64,000 bases of DNA from Clonostachys chloroleuca (GCA_037952775.1 JBANAY010000003.1:5580001-5644000); one strand, 5' to 3'. Positions 12,724-24,427 are shown, counted from the stretch's first letter. Numbers and translations: made by a program. The notes: generated from the letters alone by a model not told the origin.

Positions 12724-14994
12724 TCAAACCGAGTCACTCGGCAAGACTCCACAGTCCTGTTCGTCAGTCCAACTGAACGGCTCAAGCTCTTGAAATATAT
12801 CAAACGAATCAGAGTTGGGCCATATAGACTGCTCTTCGTGATTATTTGGTTCGCATAGAAAGCTCTGGCTAGTGTCGGCGGAGTCTGCTACCCACGAGGG
12901 CGCATCAAATGGTGCCGGATGAGGGTATTCGTTGGATATCCATGCCCATGTAACATCGCCGGGGTTGAATCTCTCGCTTATATCCAACGGAGGAGCCATC
13001 ACACTGGCATCAACTGAAAATTTCGGTTCACTGCCAGATGTGGTGGGGTTTCCCTTGGAAGCCGCATGCTCTCTTCGTTTCCATGCTTCCTGAACCAAGA
13101 GACAAACAGATTGCCTCAATGGGTTCTTCAGCATCATGGGCGCCGGGGTATCTTGCATCAGTTTCATCGCTGCATTCCACGCATTCTCTGAAGTTGAATC
13201 CCAGGCTTTGTCAAGGCGTAACTGTGCAAAGACGATGCAGACAGCGTGCCAATAGTTGTGATTGAAGAGATGCCAACTCCACTGACTCGTGGAAGGATGA
13301 AGCCTCCACTTGTTGAAATCCTCGATGCACTTGATCGAAACCTCGTATGACTGCTGCCTGAATGGTTCAGCCTCCGCGAGACTTGATAATTGAAACAAGT
13401 GCACGTGGCGAATGATGAGCTCCATCTGGTCAACCAAGGCATTCACTCGGTACTTCATGAAAGCTAGGAGGTCTGTTTCGGGCTTGGAAGTTCGAAATGT
13501 CTGCCGGATGATCTGTCGTCTCAGCTTCTCCGTTGCCTCCAAAGCGTCCGTTTGCAATTTGTCTCGCTTCTCTCCAGGATTCATAAGTAAGAAAACCAGC
13601 CCGTGTATCTTTCGACCTAGACGCCATAAATCACACAAAGCGAGTGCATAGCTCGTCTCAGTGAATCCCTCTCTTGGGACGGGGGCCCCTGTCATATCCG
13701 GGCTAATATCTTCATCGTTGATGTTGCAAGGCTCCCGAGTATCAAACATTTTCGGACCGAGTGCCAATTGAGGCACGTCACATTCGCCTACACGGTGATC
13801 GAGGAAGCAAATGTGCCACCATAGGCGCCGTCGCATCTCGGTGTCGAAATGTGATACATTAGCAAAGTTGGAGCCATCACGATGAAGACCGAGGGACATG
13901 GAGGCCCTAATCAAAACTCCGGTCATAGTCCAGATAGACCGAGAACCGTAATATTGCCCGGCCACCTCCAGGTAGATAAAAAAAGCTTGTATGACATGGA
14001 TGTCGGTCGTTTCTAGGACGCCTGCATCTGATAAAGCTCTTTCGGTATTGCTTAATAACCAAGCCGTCATGGACTCTTTGCTTTCGTCGAAATTTTCTTG
14101 CACCTGTGACATATTAGCATCAGGCGACCATCTACCGGGGGCTGTTTTCTGACTTCAAACTCATCCAGAGAAGTGATGGAGGCGAGAGATATGGCGTACA
14201 TCAGAGCACGAAGGCCCTCGGATAGAGAACCAAACTTCCCCTTTGCCTGCTTGATGATTTTCCCCATGCTAGGAACATGTAAGATTTTGATGAACGGGTC
14301 CACGTTATCTACGTAAACCTGCCACAAATACGGCACTTGGGAAGGCAGAGGTTGGCGGACTGCGTCACTGCCTCCCGTCTGCATACCAGAGAAGAATGGC
14401 GTGCGGCTTGTGTGATCGAGGTACATCGTGTCCTGTATATTTTCGTTGTCAAGAACATCTCTCATGTTTTTAATCTGTATTCCGAGTCAGCATCAATTGA
14501 TCTGTCGTCCCCTCGGACGCGCGCACCTGATGGTTGAGTAAAGCCCAGAACTCGTTTCCCACGTAGATACATCCCGTCTTGTCAATATAGAGCTTTCCAA
14601 AATCACCGGACATGTTCTCCTCCGTGGGATTTCCGGCTGCTGTTTCATGGCTGCCATGACATGTACAAGAACATGACTGGGTAGGATTGTCTGGCCTTCG
14701 TGGTGCGTCTCGTTGGGTACTGGCTTCCTGTACAAACTGTTCCAGGTGCCGCAACCGAGCAAGCAACTCTTTCCTCCCCTCCAGAGATGGTGCGGCGGGG
14801 AGGCCTGAGAGCCCGTGCTGCCTTGTTGGCATGCGGCCAGAGACTGGATACGTGCATTGGAGGCCGGACTTGGCACAGTGCAGACAAGGGCGGCATCTAT
14901 TGCACCGATACTTGCGGCGGCGGCAATTGAAGCAGCTCCACGGGCTGACTGCTGGTGATGAAGATTTCTTGCTGTCACACCGACTGGGTTCCAT
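12724..14994 (-). CDS. Zn(II)2Cys6 transcription factor with fungal_trans domain, 722 aa
   Basis: Three exons (14994-14527, 14474-14154, 14103-12724), both introns phase 0 and about 50 nt; the second has a GCTAAT branch site. The zinc cluster is C21-x2-C24-x6-C31-x5-C37-x2-C40-x6-C47, with an additional Cys34 inside the C3-C4 loop (CNRCRPC), which is unusual. A leucine-rich coiled coil follows (about residues 74-90). The middle homology region (PF04082 type) shows the expected LHRDGSNF and RRRLWWHICFLDHR motifs. The C-terminus is acidic and aromatic (FSWTDEQD), like an activation domain. It is divergent from the GST gene at 15359 and may control it. The start used gives the normal spacing to the zinc cluster. 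Confidence 0.92.
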
Positions 14995-15358
14995 GACGTG
15001 ATTTGACGTTTGGTGTCCGGATCTTTTGCACTGTTGGAAGTGTGCAAAGGTGAGTTATTCGGACATGAGCTGTTTTTTTGGTTATGTTCAGATGTGTCAG
15101 CTGGTCCGACCTTCAGGTCCGTTGCGGAGTTTCATGGGGCATCTTTTATAGTGGCAACCAGCCAAGGATTGGTCAAAGCTTTGGTCCGAGTTTTGGTCCG
15201 ACTCGGCGTTCAAGTCTCCATGTATCGTGATGTAATCAAGCGAGTCTGCTGTAAGTCATCTTGAAAACGCAAGAGTATAAGAAAGAAGAAAAATGGCCGT
15301 GAAATGAAGAATTGCGACCCAGAAACCCAAACAGACAGGCAACATCAAGAATAACTCC
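14995..15358. promoter_or_regulatory. Divergent promoter, regulator/GST, with repeated TGGTCCGA
   Basis: 364 bp separates the start codons of the zinc-cluster gene and the GST gene. The 8-mer TGGTCCGA occurs three times (15102-15109, 15182-15189, 15194-15201), with a further GGTCCG at 15116-15121. On the minus strand these read as CGGACC direct repeats, a form of half-site typical of zinc-cluster regulators; the last two lie 12 bp apart, about one helical turn. The adjacent regulator binding here is an inference. Confidence 0.55.
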
Positions 15359-16118
15359 ATGACTACGCTCCAGCCACTTACTCTCTACGCCATTCGCGCC
15401 GGGGCGAATCCCTGGAAGGTTGCATACATCCTCGAAGAGCTCGGCCTTCCCTATAAGATGGAACAAGTCGAGTACCTAGACTTGAAAAAGGAGCCTTTCC
15501 TTTCACTCAATCCGAACGGACGGGTTCCTGTTTTGAAGGACCCAAATAATCAGGGTATGGTGCTTTGGGAGGTAAATGCGATATCCCAATCTAAGAGCTA
15601 ACCTTTCAATACTGACATTTATTCTCTAGTCCGGGGCTATCATAGACTATCTGATCGATGTCTACGATAAAGAATTCAAGCTACACCACCCAGGCGGGCC
15701 CGAGAAGTACGCAACCTGGGCATGGGAGCACTTCCAAATGAGTGGACAGGGTCCATACTTTGGACAGAAAGCCTGGTTCGAGCGATACCACGCTGAGAAG
15801 CTGCCATCTGCGATAGAAAGATACCGCAAAGAGATCAAGCGGGTTCTTGGAGTGGTCGACTCTCACCTGGCAAAACAGGGGACGGACTATCTAACCGGGA
15901 ACAAGGTGACCTATGCGGACATTATGTTCATCCCGTACTTTAAAGGGCTTGTTGTTATTGCTCCTGAAGTCAGTACGGGCGAATTCAAAAACTACGAAGC
16001 GTGGCTTGAAAGGTTGATGTCACGTCCAGCCGTTGCCAAAGTCTGGGCCAATCAGTCGGAGACCCTTGCAACTGCGGCGGCACAGCCCCCTTCGCAGGAA
16101 GTCATAGACTCGCAGTGA
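15359..16118 (+). CDS. Glutathione S-transferase, Ure2/GstA-like, 233 aa
   Basis: Two exons: 15359-15571 and 15630-16118, phase 0, intron 58 nt with a CTGAC branch and TCTAG acceptor. The N-terminal thioredoxin-like domain shows AGANPWKVAYILEELGL, the cis-proline region NGRVPVLKDP and the glutathione-binding WESGAIIDYLID. The C-terminal helical domain has the N-capping motif NKVTYADIMFIPYF. The fold and length fit the fungal Ure2/GST class that conjugates glutathione to electrophiles or reduces peroxides; it should be cytosolic. Substrate unknown. Divergent from a zinc-cluster regulator with shared repeats between them, which suggests inducible detoxification. Confidence 0.93.
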
Positions 16119-17293
16119 AATAGATTTTCTTAGGGGGGTTAAAAATCGATCTACTCTTGGGGGAGGGGGCTCTATTTCGTAGTAGACAAGATTTCACTCG
16201 TCGTTCCGTAACGAAATTGTCAATCATTTGTCGCGAGACCCCGAGCAGTCATCAAGCCGAATTTCAAACTAAAAAAAAAATAAAAAAAATCGATTCTTCT
16301 GTTATTACCCAGAGAAATAATTGGGTTGGAATTCTCGACGGTCCGTCAAACGATATGAGAGCCTGTTGGTGGTGTACTTATACAATCATATCCCGAATTT
16401 TCAATGATTTCCCTGGAAGGGTTCCAGGCATCAGGGGCACTACTAGACGCCCTGGTCTCACAAAACCCCAGAAACATGCACTACCATGGAGGAACTTGTA
16501 TGGTAGTTGGTAAGCGGCTACAGCTGAACGTGATGGCACATTGGGCTGACAGGCTGGAGGCAGCTTTATCCACTTTGGCCGCAATTTCACAATGAAGGCC
16601 AATCAAATTGGGCGGCAAGCATCTCCAGCCGTTGACAGTATTGAATGGGGCTGACTGACTAGCAGCGGCGAATCGATGGAGGGTCTCGAACACCCATGAT
16701 CCCTCCCGCAATGCACATGGTCAGCTATTTTTATGCGCTCTAGTGGAGGACAAGCTCCGAACACTGCAGGATTAACAGTGACCAAACTGTACCGTGCAGG
16801 TATTGAGACAAGAAAGTGCCCAGGCTTTTCTTTCACGTCTTATCTGCGACCTTCCAGAGACTGATTTCTTGCATACTGGCAGAGAAGTCGGGACAACCGG
16901 GTCAGGAGGGATTCGGCTGCTGGTGCCGTGCTGCGACATTAGCGCCCTTTTGCTGCATCTCGACCCAGCCGCAGATTCAGCCGCAGATGGTTAGACATGA
17001 AAAGAGCGTAAGGCAGACTCGCTGCCTGCAGAGAGATGGCGGACTACGGTGCTGAGTTATCAGTCACTAGTTCCAGCCCGGACCCCTGGCTGCCCACATC
17101 ACGAGAAGATCGCGGGGGAAACAATCCCTCCTAGTCTCTCCCACTTCCTTAAGGGACGACGATCTTCTGGATAGAATCAAATAAAGGCTTTCTTCACCCG
17201 GCCTTTCCAGTATCAAGCGATCTTGCCTCTACCCTAACGGCTCCAGTCGTCAGGCTCGGCTGAGCAGGTCGGCATCCGACTCCCACAGCAGCG
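16119..17293. other. Intergenic, 1.2 kb
   Basis: Spacer between two plus-strand genes. There is an A-rich stretch near 16271-16290. Short open frames have no recognisable content. The last 150 bp before 17294 is pyrimidine-rich and is the likely promoter and leader of the next gene. Confidence 0.45.
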
Positions 17294-19447
17294 ATGCCCT
17301 TCGACTTCAAAAAGTACGACCAGAAATGTGCTGCACTCACCGCAGAAGAGCTCCAACGTGAGTGGCAGCACTACACCCGACTCATCACCGGCGCTGCCAC
17401 ATCTACCACGGTCTCCGGGCTTGCAATCCCGCTCACAGCAGGTGTCTCGACAATCGGCGTCGCCCTCGCCGCCCCTGCGATCCATAACGCTCGGAGGAAA
17501 CGAGACATCATTGAGAGGCACCTTAACAGGCATAATACAACACATCAGACTAGGAAACGAGACGTGCTGGGTGGTGTGGCTGTCAGTGGAACGATCGGTG
17601 TCGTCACTCTAGGCGTGGGAACATTGGGAGCTGATGCTATCGCCGCTCAAGGTGCAGAGCATGGCATCTCTGCCATCGTCGAGAACGAAACAGCCATCAA
17701 GATTGTGTCCCATGTCGCCTTGGACGGTGTAGGCCTGGGTATCGAGCATGCACACACCAATCATCTAAAGAAACGAGATGCAAGGAAGGCCTTTGAGGCC
17801 GCTGGGGTATTCCAAGCCGTCAATGAAGCAAAGGCAGCCGAGGCTGGATATACCATCCAACCTTACAACCCTCAAGGTGTCGCGGCGGAGAGCAGCGCCA
17901 GCCTCCCCTACTACGCTCCACCTCCTCCCTATTCGTATGCCTCTGGCTCATCTCAAGTTGGAATCCCAGAGAACTATACAGTCACTACCATGAACCCCGA
18001 TCCCTACTACGGGCTTGACTCCAAGGCACCCATGCCTCCGTACTACCAATCAGAACCGAGTCAAGAGTTGTATGCAGGAACACAAATAGAAGAATTCGCG
18101 CCACCAAGCATGCCTCCACCGACCGTTTCTAGTGTATACGATATGAATGCCATAGGGGCAGCTCTCCCAACCGTGGCCGCAGCCGTTCCTGTTTCGCACG
18201 CCTTGGGCCATCAACCTAACCAGGGGCATGATGCATCGCGTTCCGCCTCATTTGGAGACCAAGGAGCATATGTACAAGCACCGGTACAACCTTTAGATTT
18301 CTCAGAGCTGCCTGTTGGAGCTCCGACACAGCCACCAGTTTCGGCCACTCCAGCTGTCGCCATTGCAGGTTCCGCCAGTTCTGTCATCGTTACTTCGCCA
18401 CCGGTATCAATCGGTACCTCTGTCATCTCCTCATTGCCTCCTATTGTAGGCGCAGCGGAGGGTAATGATTCCCAGACGCAACCACCTGATGAGTTCATGT
18501 ATCCCCCACCAGCAGCACCGCCACCTGGACATGCAAACTCAGCACAGTCAAAGCCTCTTCCCGACACTCGTAGTTCGCTCTGTGCTGGCGAAGCATCGTC
18601 TACATCTTTCTCTACCACGACGCCTGTCTTCGACGAAGTCTTTCCCAACGCCCAGACAGAGCCACAGACTACGTATCAGCCTGCTCGAGGGACCTTAACA
18701 GGTTATTCGTTACATTCCATCGAGCAGCGCTCATTCTCGCCTCTGAGTGCTCAGGGAGCCGAAGCAACGAGTTCAGCAGATCATCACACAGGATTTTCTG
18801 CTCAATCAAATGATGCCCCGACTGCCAGGAAATCCGGTATACCTTTGATCCCTCAAACGCCTCAACCAAGTCCTCACATAGCAATCGGAGCAGTCCAATC
18901 CTCTCCAAACGAAGTACAGGCACCTTCAGGCTTTCATCATCCTGCGTCAGCTCAACCAGGCTCGTTGCAACGTCATCTCACTACTCCGGTTGCCCCTAAG
19001 CCTCTAAATGCTTCTCGAAGGGCGTCAGTTGTTCCCCTTTCATCCTATCTGCAGCAAAACTTTTCTTCTCCGCCGACTGAAGCCCAGCAGCCTCAGTACA
19101 TACTGCAGTCCGGCCCCATATATGGACAAGAGACTTTTCATCGGCCGCAGAGCAGTATGCCTCCCAATAACCTCGCACTGCCGCCAACCCCTCAATCTTT
19201 GCCTACCTCACCACCAGTGTTTCCAGCAATCAGCACCAGTCCAGGCTATTTTCCCCAGGGGGCTGTTGTGGCCCCCAAGAACCTCATGTCTGAGACTGTA
19301 ACGGAGAGTAGCCATTCATCCTTGCCTTCTTTCACGCCAAACGAGCAACACAACTTCAACACTCTCCCAACACAACCTCTGCCACTACATTTGCCAGTTA
19401 ACTTGCCAGACACGCCCATGGCAAGCCCAACTTCAACCGCGGTGTGA
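17294..19447 (+). CDS. Hypothetical protein with Pro/Ser/Gln-rich tail, 717 aa
   Basis: Single long exon with a clear start (GCGATGCCC). Residues 1-185 look like a folded domain: a charged helix (KKYDQKCAALTAEELQREW), a small-residue hydrophobic stretch at about 40-62 (GLAIPLTAGVSTIGVALAAP), a basic helix (RRKRDIIERHL), a second glycine-rich hydrophobic stretch at about 91-118, and another basic helix. The two Gly/Ala/Val stretches could insert in or lie on a membrane. From about residue 190 it is low-complexity Pro/Ser/Gln/Thr, probably disordered. I recognise it only as a fungal protein of unknown function. No signal peptide. Confidence 0.8.
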   Translation: MPFDFKKYDQKCAALTAEELQREWQHYTRLITGAATSTTVSGLAIPLTAGVSTIGVALAAPAIHNARRKRDIIERHLNRHNTTHQTRKRDVLGGVAVSGTIGVVTLGVGTLGADAIAAQGAEHGISAIVENETAIKIVSHVALDGVGLGIEHAHTNHLKKRDARKAFEAAGVFQAVNEAKAAEAGYTIQPYNPQGVAAESSASLPYYAPPPPYSYASGSSQVGIPENYTVTTMNPDPYYGLDSKAPMPPYYQSEPSQELYAGTQIEEFAPPSMPPPTVSSVYDMNAIGAALPTVAAAVPVSHALGHQPNQGHDASRSASFGDQGAYVQAPVQPLDFSELPVGAPTQPPVSATPAVAIAGSASSVIVTSPPVSIGTSVISSLPPIVGAAEGNDSQTQPPDEFMYPPPAAPPPGHANSAQSKPLPDTRSSLCAGEASSTSFSTTTPVFDEVFPNAQTEPQTTYQPARGTLTGYSLHSIEQRSFSPLSAQGAEATSSADHHTGFSAQSNDAPTARKSGIPLIPQTPQPSPHIAIGAVQSSPNEVQAPSGFHHPASAQPGSLQRHLTTPVAPKPLNASRRASVVPLSSYLQQNFSSPPTEAQQPQYILQSGPIYGQETFHRPQSSMPPNNLALPPTPQSLPTSPPVFPAISTSPGYFPQGAVVAPKNLMSETVTESSHSSLPSFTPNEQHNFNTLPTQPLPLHLPVNLPDTPMASPTSTAV

Positions 19448-20170
19448 CTACGTCAATTGCGAGTTTCTACAATTACCTATATTACTGATTTTGAGCGTTT
19501 AAGCTAATGTTTTTCTTGATTCACGATACTTAAGGATATGGTAGACAATTTAAACTTTCACATAGATATTTAGATACCATAGCTTCATTTATATAAGTAA
19601 TAGAACCCATAAAACTTCCCAGACGTTCGTATTTCAACAGACGAAGGTCTTCTTGCTAAGCTAGAGAGGGCCATCGTACGTGATTCCTGCTTTGTGCATA
19701 AGCAAGTCCCCATTGGAATGAAGAGTTGGGTCCGAATCTCTAAATTCTTTCCCAGATTTATGTGTTTGATCACTTCCTACAAGCTGAAGTTGGTGATATT
19801 AAAGAACGGGCTCATATTGCGTTGCCCCTTTGGTAGGTAGCACTTTAAACGAATCACCCACCTCCAGTCCCATCTTTATCTATTGAATTATTGAATCAAA
19901 AGGGTTAATCTTTTTTAACTTATCTCAGCTACTAAGAATTTTGTTTCAAAAAAAAGGGTCCCGGCCTTCAGGGCCATTTGCATGTCCCTCAGCCACCGGC
20001 CTTTCTACCCACTACCTCCGCGTCACGCTATGAATGAAGAAACTGCAGACAGGAAAGGCGGATTAACAGAGCATAAACCATGTGAAAGCCCAAAATTGTA
20101 AACATGTAGACCTCAAAGCTGTTCAACAGAGAGCATACTAATGATGGGGGGGGCTTATCCCGGACTCCAA
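19448..20170. other. Intergenic, convergent, AT-rich
   Basis: About 720 bp between the 3' ends of two convergent genes; AT-rich with several T runs. No feature supported. Confidence 0.5.
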
Positions 20171-21452
20171 TCAGGAACACTTGCATGGCCTCGCAGCCCA
20201 TGGCTGGAGAAGATTCAGGATCTTCTCCACATCCAGGCAATCGGTATCCATGAGCTGAAGCGAAAGGTCTGTCAGCTCCTGCGGCGGGGGCTGTTCTCCG
20301 CTTCGGGCAGCCTTGATCAAGTTAAGACCCAAAGAACACAGGGTGCGGACGGTACGAGCCTTTCGAACCAGATCACTAAGAAATTGCAATTCGTGCTCCT
20401 GAAAAATTGGGGTGTGTGGTACCTCAATCTGTCCGTTATTTTTGAGTAGAGGAAGCAGAAAGATGAGGCCGACGTGGCCGCCACACATCATGTTCAGCCT
20501 CCTTCCCTGCTTCAGGAACTTCAGGATGGTATTTGAGGGATAGGGCGACCTGGCGGCGATATCAGGAGCAAGGCCCGAAGTAGTGTGACCCTTCGCGGCC
20601 AGGAGACGGTAGAGATAGAGCTTGCCCATCCGAGCATAAAATACGTTGAAGTCTGCTTTACGCTCAGTCCCGTATGACTTGATCACATGACAAAAGAGTG
20701 CTGCCTGGGAGCACCAGTCTTGGCCTGGCTGAAAGGTTCTGTCGAGATTCTCGGGTAGCTCGCTTTGGATGTCGTGGAAGACCAGGGGGAGGTTGAAGAT
20801 GTGCTGGGGACTGAGCATTCTTTGCGCAACGGATCGTTTTTCTGGGCTGATATCGCTGGACTTGATGCCCCAAAGTGTGCAAATACACTGCTCCAAGACA
20901 GAAACTCCGTCATCTCTCTTTTTGACCGGGGAAGGCCGGACGACCACGCCACTGCTAGGCTGTTTAGCCATCTCTTTCTTGTGCTTTTTGCGGCTGCCCT
21001 TGCTAAGGGCCTCGGGGTCGTCATGATCTTTGGTCCTCTTTCTTTTTTTAGATTTTTGGATAGTCGAAGTATTCTGTTGAAGGTTCTCTCGACGCTCCGC
21101 TCGTCGCAAGGCTCGAATAGCTCGTGAGCTTATAGGGCTGCATAAGACAGCAATATTCATTAGATTCCATTCTCGACTTGGGAAATCAGTCTTCTTTGGG
21201 TACTTACCAATCGGGTTTCTTTTCAACACTATTGGCAATTGCAGGGCTGTCAACGCCTTGGGGAACTTGATGCGAATCAAGCCCAATAAGAAGCCGCTGC
21301 GCGTGTCGATAAGTGTTGTGAAGTCTCAGGCGTGTCTTGTCATTTTCATCATCTGGTCGGCTTTGCAAGCCCATTGACTTCATTCTTTCCACCTCGTTGG
21401 ACAGAAGTGAGCGAAACTCGACTTCCAGGCTTTCCAAGTTGGCATTGTCCAT
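20171..21452 (-). CDS. Hypothetical, probably nuclear basic protein, 403 aa
   Basis: Two exons: 21452-21208 and 21137-20171. The donor GTAAGT and acceptor TGCAG join in phase 2 (Cys82). The N-terminal 80 residues are helical and charged. Residues about 109-138 form a strong bipartite nuclear localisation-type region rich in Lys/Arg (KSKKRKRTK, then SRKKHKKEMAK). The C-terminal 240 residues are a helical, moderately hydrophobic domain (CICTLWGIKSSDISPEKR, FYARMGKLYLYRLLAAKG) ending in CKCS. I know no family for it. It is divergent from the Fungal_trans_2 gene at 22551 across about 1.1 kb. Confidence 0.78.
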
Positions 21453-22550
21453 GGTGGCGATTTGGTCTGCTCTTCACGAGATCAAACCTGTTAGAATCAT
21501 CATTTATACCAAGCTTTCAGGGCCCTTTCGACCTACGGAAGATCACATCTCACGTTTAGCCCTTGCAAACTTGGTTACCGCGTGGCGACGATGTTTTTTC
21601 TGGTCGGCGTTGCGAGTGTCGCGATTCCGGAGCAACTTGCAAAGTAGATATGGTGAAGCGGTTGATAGGGAAATTCGGAAACCGATTATTTCGACATGAT
21701 ACCGCCACCGCCACCGCGTTCGACAGACAGCCAGGTGGCGACGAGAAAATGAATTGCGCGTGCGGGAGGAGAAACCTTGGGGGAAGTCGAGCCTGAGGCT
21801 GGAAGGAGCCTTCCGGGTGAGGTCGACACCGCCTTCGCGCTCTGCGGCAGAATAGCAAGTGCCAGGCGCGTCTTGAATGCCTGTGCCTGATTGTTTCCTG
21901 GTTTTCAGCATAATCTCCAGGTTTTGTTCATCATCTGTATGGCTTCTTGTCCCAGCTTCGAAGATTTGACACAGTTGATGCTTTGGAAGTTATTGATCGA
22001 TACCTACGGCTGCCGGCCAATGGCTTGCACAACCATCCCTACACCTAACAGTAGCAAATCGCACGTTACAAATATTTTCCTATTAATCTACAACACATTC
22101 GGATGTTGCGAGACCCAAGAAAGAGGATGCAATGACACGAAATAGAGACGTTAGATGAGGCTGTAGGGTAGGTCCATAGCCCTGATCGGGCTTAAGGGTA
22201 ACACCGCTGCCTATCCCGGATTTGGATAATGCTTCAGGCTTGGCATTTGATCTGGGTGAAGTGGATGTTTTGATGATGTGGATTTATGGAGCACCGCCTT
22301 TCCCCCATGATCCATCAACGGATCACCTCTTCCAAGATCCATCACCGTTTCTTTCAACCTGCATTGGTAAAATCCCAAGAGTAGAATGCTTTTGCACCCA
22401 CACAGAGACCTGGTTATCCACTACTGATAGACGGGCTCAACCGTCACCACATTGGACCACCCACCAGCCGGCAATTGAGGTGCCACTGTAGAAACCCTCA
22501 CGCCAGTTGACCTAACTTCACCTCTACCCGTTTACAAGCCTTAAATCCAC
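21453..22550. other. Divergent intergenic region, 1.1 kb
   Basis: Lies between the minus-strand nuclear protein gene and the plus-strand regulator gene. Several short overlapping frames occur near 21550-21900 on both strands, but none has a motif or a splice-supported continuation. Likely promoters and leaders only. Confidence 0.45.
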
Positions 22551-24307
22551 ATGCCAATTGACAAAATGGCAAGGGGTACAGGAGCTTCCCGGAAAGCAAA
22601 AGCTAATGCTAAAGCAGAAAGACCCACACAGACATCGTTTCCGTTCGTCATCGCAACAGATCTGGGCAAGACGAGGGCCCAGGATATGAAGATGATACGT
22701 AGCCACGTTGTCCGGGGTAAAGGTAGGCCGAAGCGAGGGTCTGCTGTTGCCAAGCCTTCTGTTGGGACCTGGATCAAGGCCCAGGCCGAGCAAAGCGTAT
22801 TACTTCCATCCCAAGCGGCTGAAACTGATCCTACTTCGAAGAAAGACCTTTCACCACCAGTCTCACCGCCCCAAAGCTCGATTAGAAGTGGGTCAGAAGA
22901 TGAATTTGCCATAAAGAACAGCAGAGGACTATTCTCAAGCTCATGTCCTGAGCAAGCGCCGTGGATAATGCGTTCGCTCAGCTTCACACCTGGAATGGAT
23001 CCGAAAATGCTTGATAAGATCTTTTATTGTAGGTTGGCCCGGAAACATCTTTCCTTGTCTCCTCCCTTTCCTTGAAGTTACTAATCTCCTCATCTATTGA
23101 AACCAAAAGGCTTTTCTACTCTGAACTCCGGAATGTATCCACCAAAATTCTGCCTCGTATACGACATCTTCGACTCTTGCTGGCTCAAGTTCATGATCCA
23201 GGACCTTCTTTTCTCGTACACAGCCCAGTTCATTGCTGAGGCTTTTACATCTTGGGAATATGGCGCAGCACTTGGTGCAAGAGCATCCAGTCTTCTATCC
23301 CAGGTGCTTGTTACTCTTCAGCAGGCTATTGAGGACAACGAGACTGCCACCGCAGATGCTACAATTGGAACAATTCTGTTCCTGACACTCGCTGCCGATA
23401 TTGCGGGGGATACTAGCGGTGCCATGAAGCACTTGCAAGGTCTCCAAAAGATTGTTTCTATCCGGGGAGGCGTGAGAAAGCTGAATAGTGCCCAGCTCCA
23501 AGGGAAATGTTACAGGTAGGTGTGGCGCGTCTTGCGATCATCACTTATCGCTCTACTACTTATCAAGGTTTACTGAATTGATTCTCATACCTGGATAGAG
23601 CTGATCTTCAACTTTCCATGATTTTGGGCTCGAGGCCATGTTTCTACGCAGACGATCTGACGTGGGAGCCATTCTTCAAGTCGATTAAAACAAAGACAAT
23701 ACACTGTGCTAAGCTCGAAACTTATCTGAACCAATCTGTCGGCTTCCCCGACCCGCGACTCTCCGCCATCTGGACCGATGTACAGGAGCTTTGCGCTATA
23801 ATCGACTTATCTATCCTCACACAGCGAAAGATTCGACCAGAATTGTATCAAGAGGTCTTAGTTTCCATACAGTACAGATTACTTCATCTAAGCTACTCGG
23901 AATTCCCAACAAATGTCGGTGGTGATCAGAAATGGAAAGATGTGCATGAAGCAATCCGACTGGGGATCCTAGGGTTAACCACCACTCTCTTCCTGTATAG
24001 GGAGAAGGTTGATACGAGCTATCTTACAATTGTATCACGCCTCGATGCAAGTCTACTTCAATTGGAGGAGCCAGCAGATGACAGGGCCTGGGAGCTCAGA
24101 GTGTGGCTTCTGTTCATGGTGTCAGTCACGCTGGGTGGCGGTGGCGATAGGTTTGATAGGCTGCTGGTGAGGGGATTGGGGGCGCTCCAGATCAAATCTT
24201 GGGCTGCAACTAGGCAACTTTTGAAAAGCTTGTTGTGGATTGATCTGCTTCATGATGAGGTTGGAAGGGCGGTGTATGGCCGCTGTATGGGCGAGTCGAA
24301 AGCATGA
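22551..24307 (+). CDS. Fungal_trans_2-type regulator lacking a zinc cluster, 530 aa
   Basis: Three exons: 22551-23028, 23110-23515 and 23599-24307. The GTAGGT donors and phases agree (Cys160 and an Arg are split). The N-terminus has no Cys6 cluster; instead it has the conserved FVIATDLGK...IRSHVVRGK block seen at the start of many PF11951-type fungal proteins. The rest has the helical repeats of that family: an aromatic segment FDSCWLKFMIQDLLF, a block TIGTILFLTLAADIAGD with the helix AMKHLQGLQKIVSIRGG, then a C-terminal domain. It probably acts in transcription, perhaps without direct zinc-cluster DNA binding (inference). The start could be Met6 (MARGTG). Its stop is 120 bp from that of the convergent DUF2264 gene. 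Confidence 0.85.
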
Positions 24308-24427
24308 ACAGCGTCCAACCAGCTTTTTGGACTTCACCAAATCACACATAACTTGACACATTCTTTACTAGCTTCCCGATTCTGATCAAATTTTGTATGG
24401 AAGATTCCCTAGAGGTCCTGCTTTAAA

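Noticed and set aside
8584..15358. A classical secondary-metabolite cluster around the three regulators
   Set aside because: No polyketide synthase, peptide synthetase, terpene cyclase, P450 or efflux pump is present in the window near them.
20765..21127. Plus-strand frames opposite the basic nuclear-type protein gene
   Set aside because: They are shadows of the two-exon minus-strand gene and show no independent motif.
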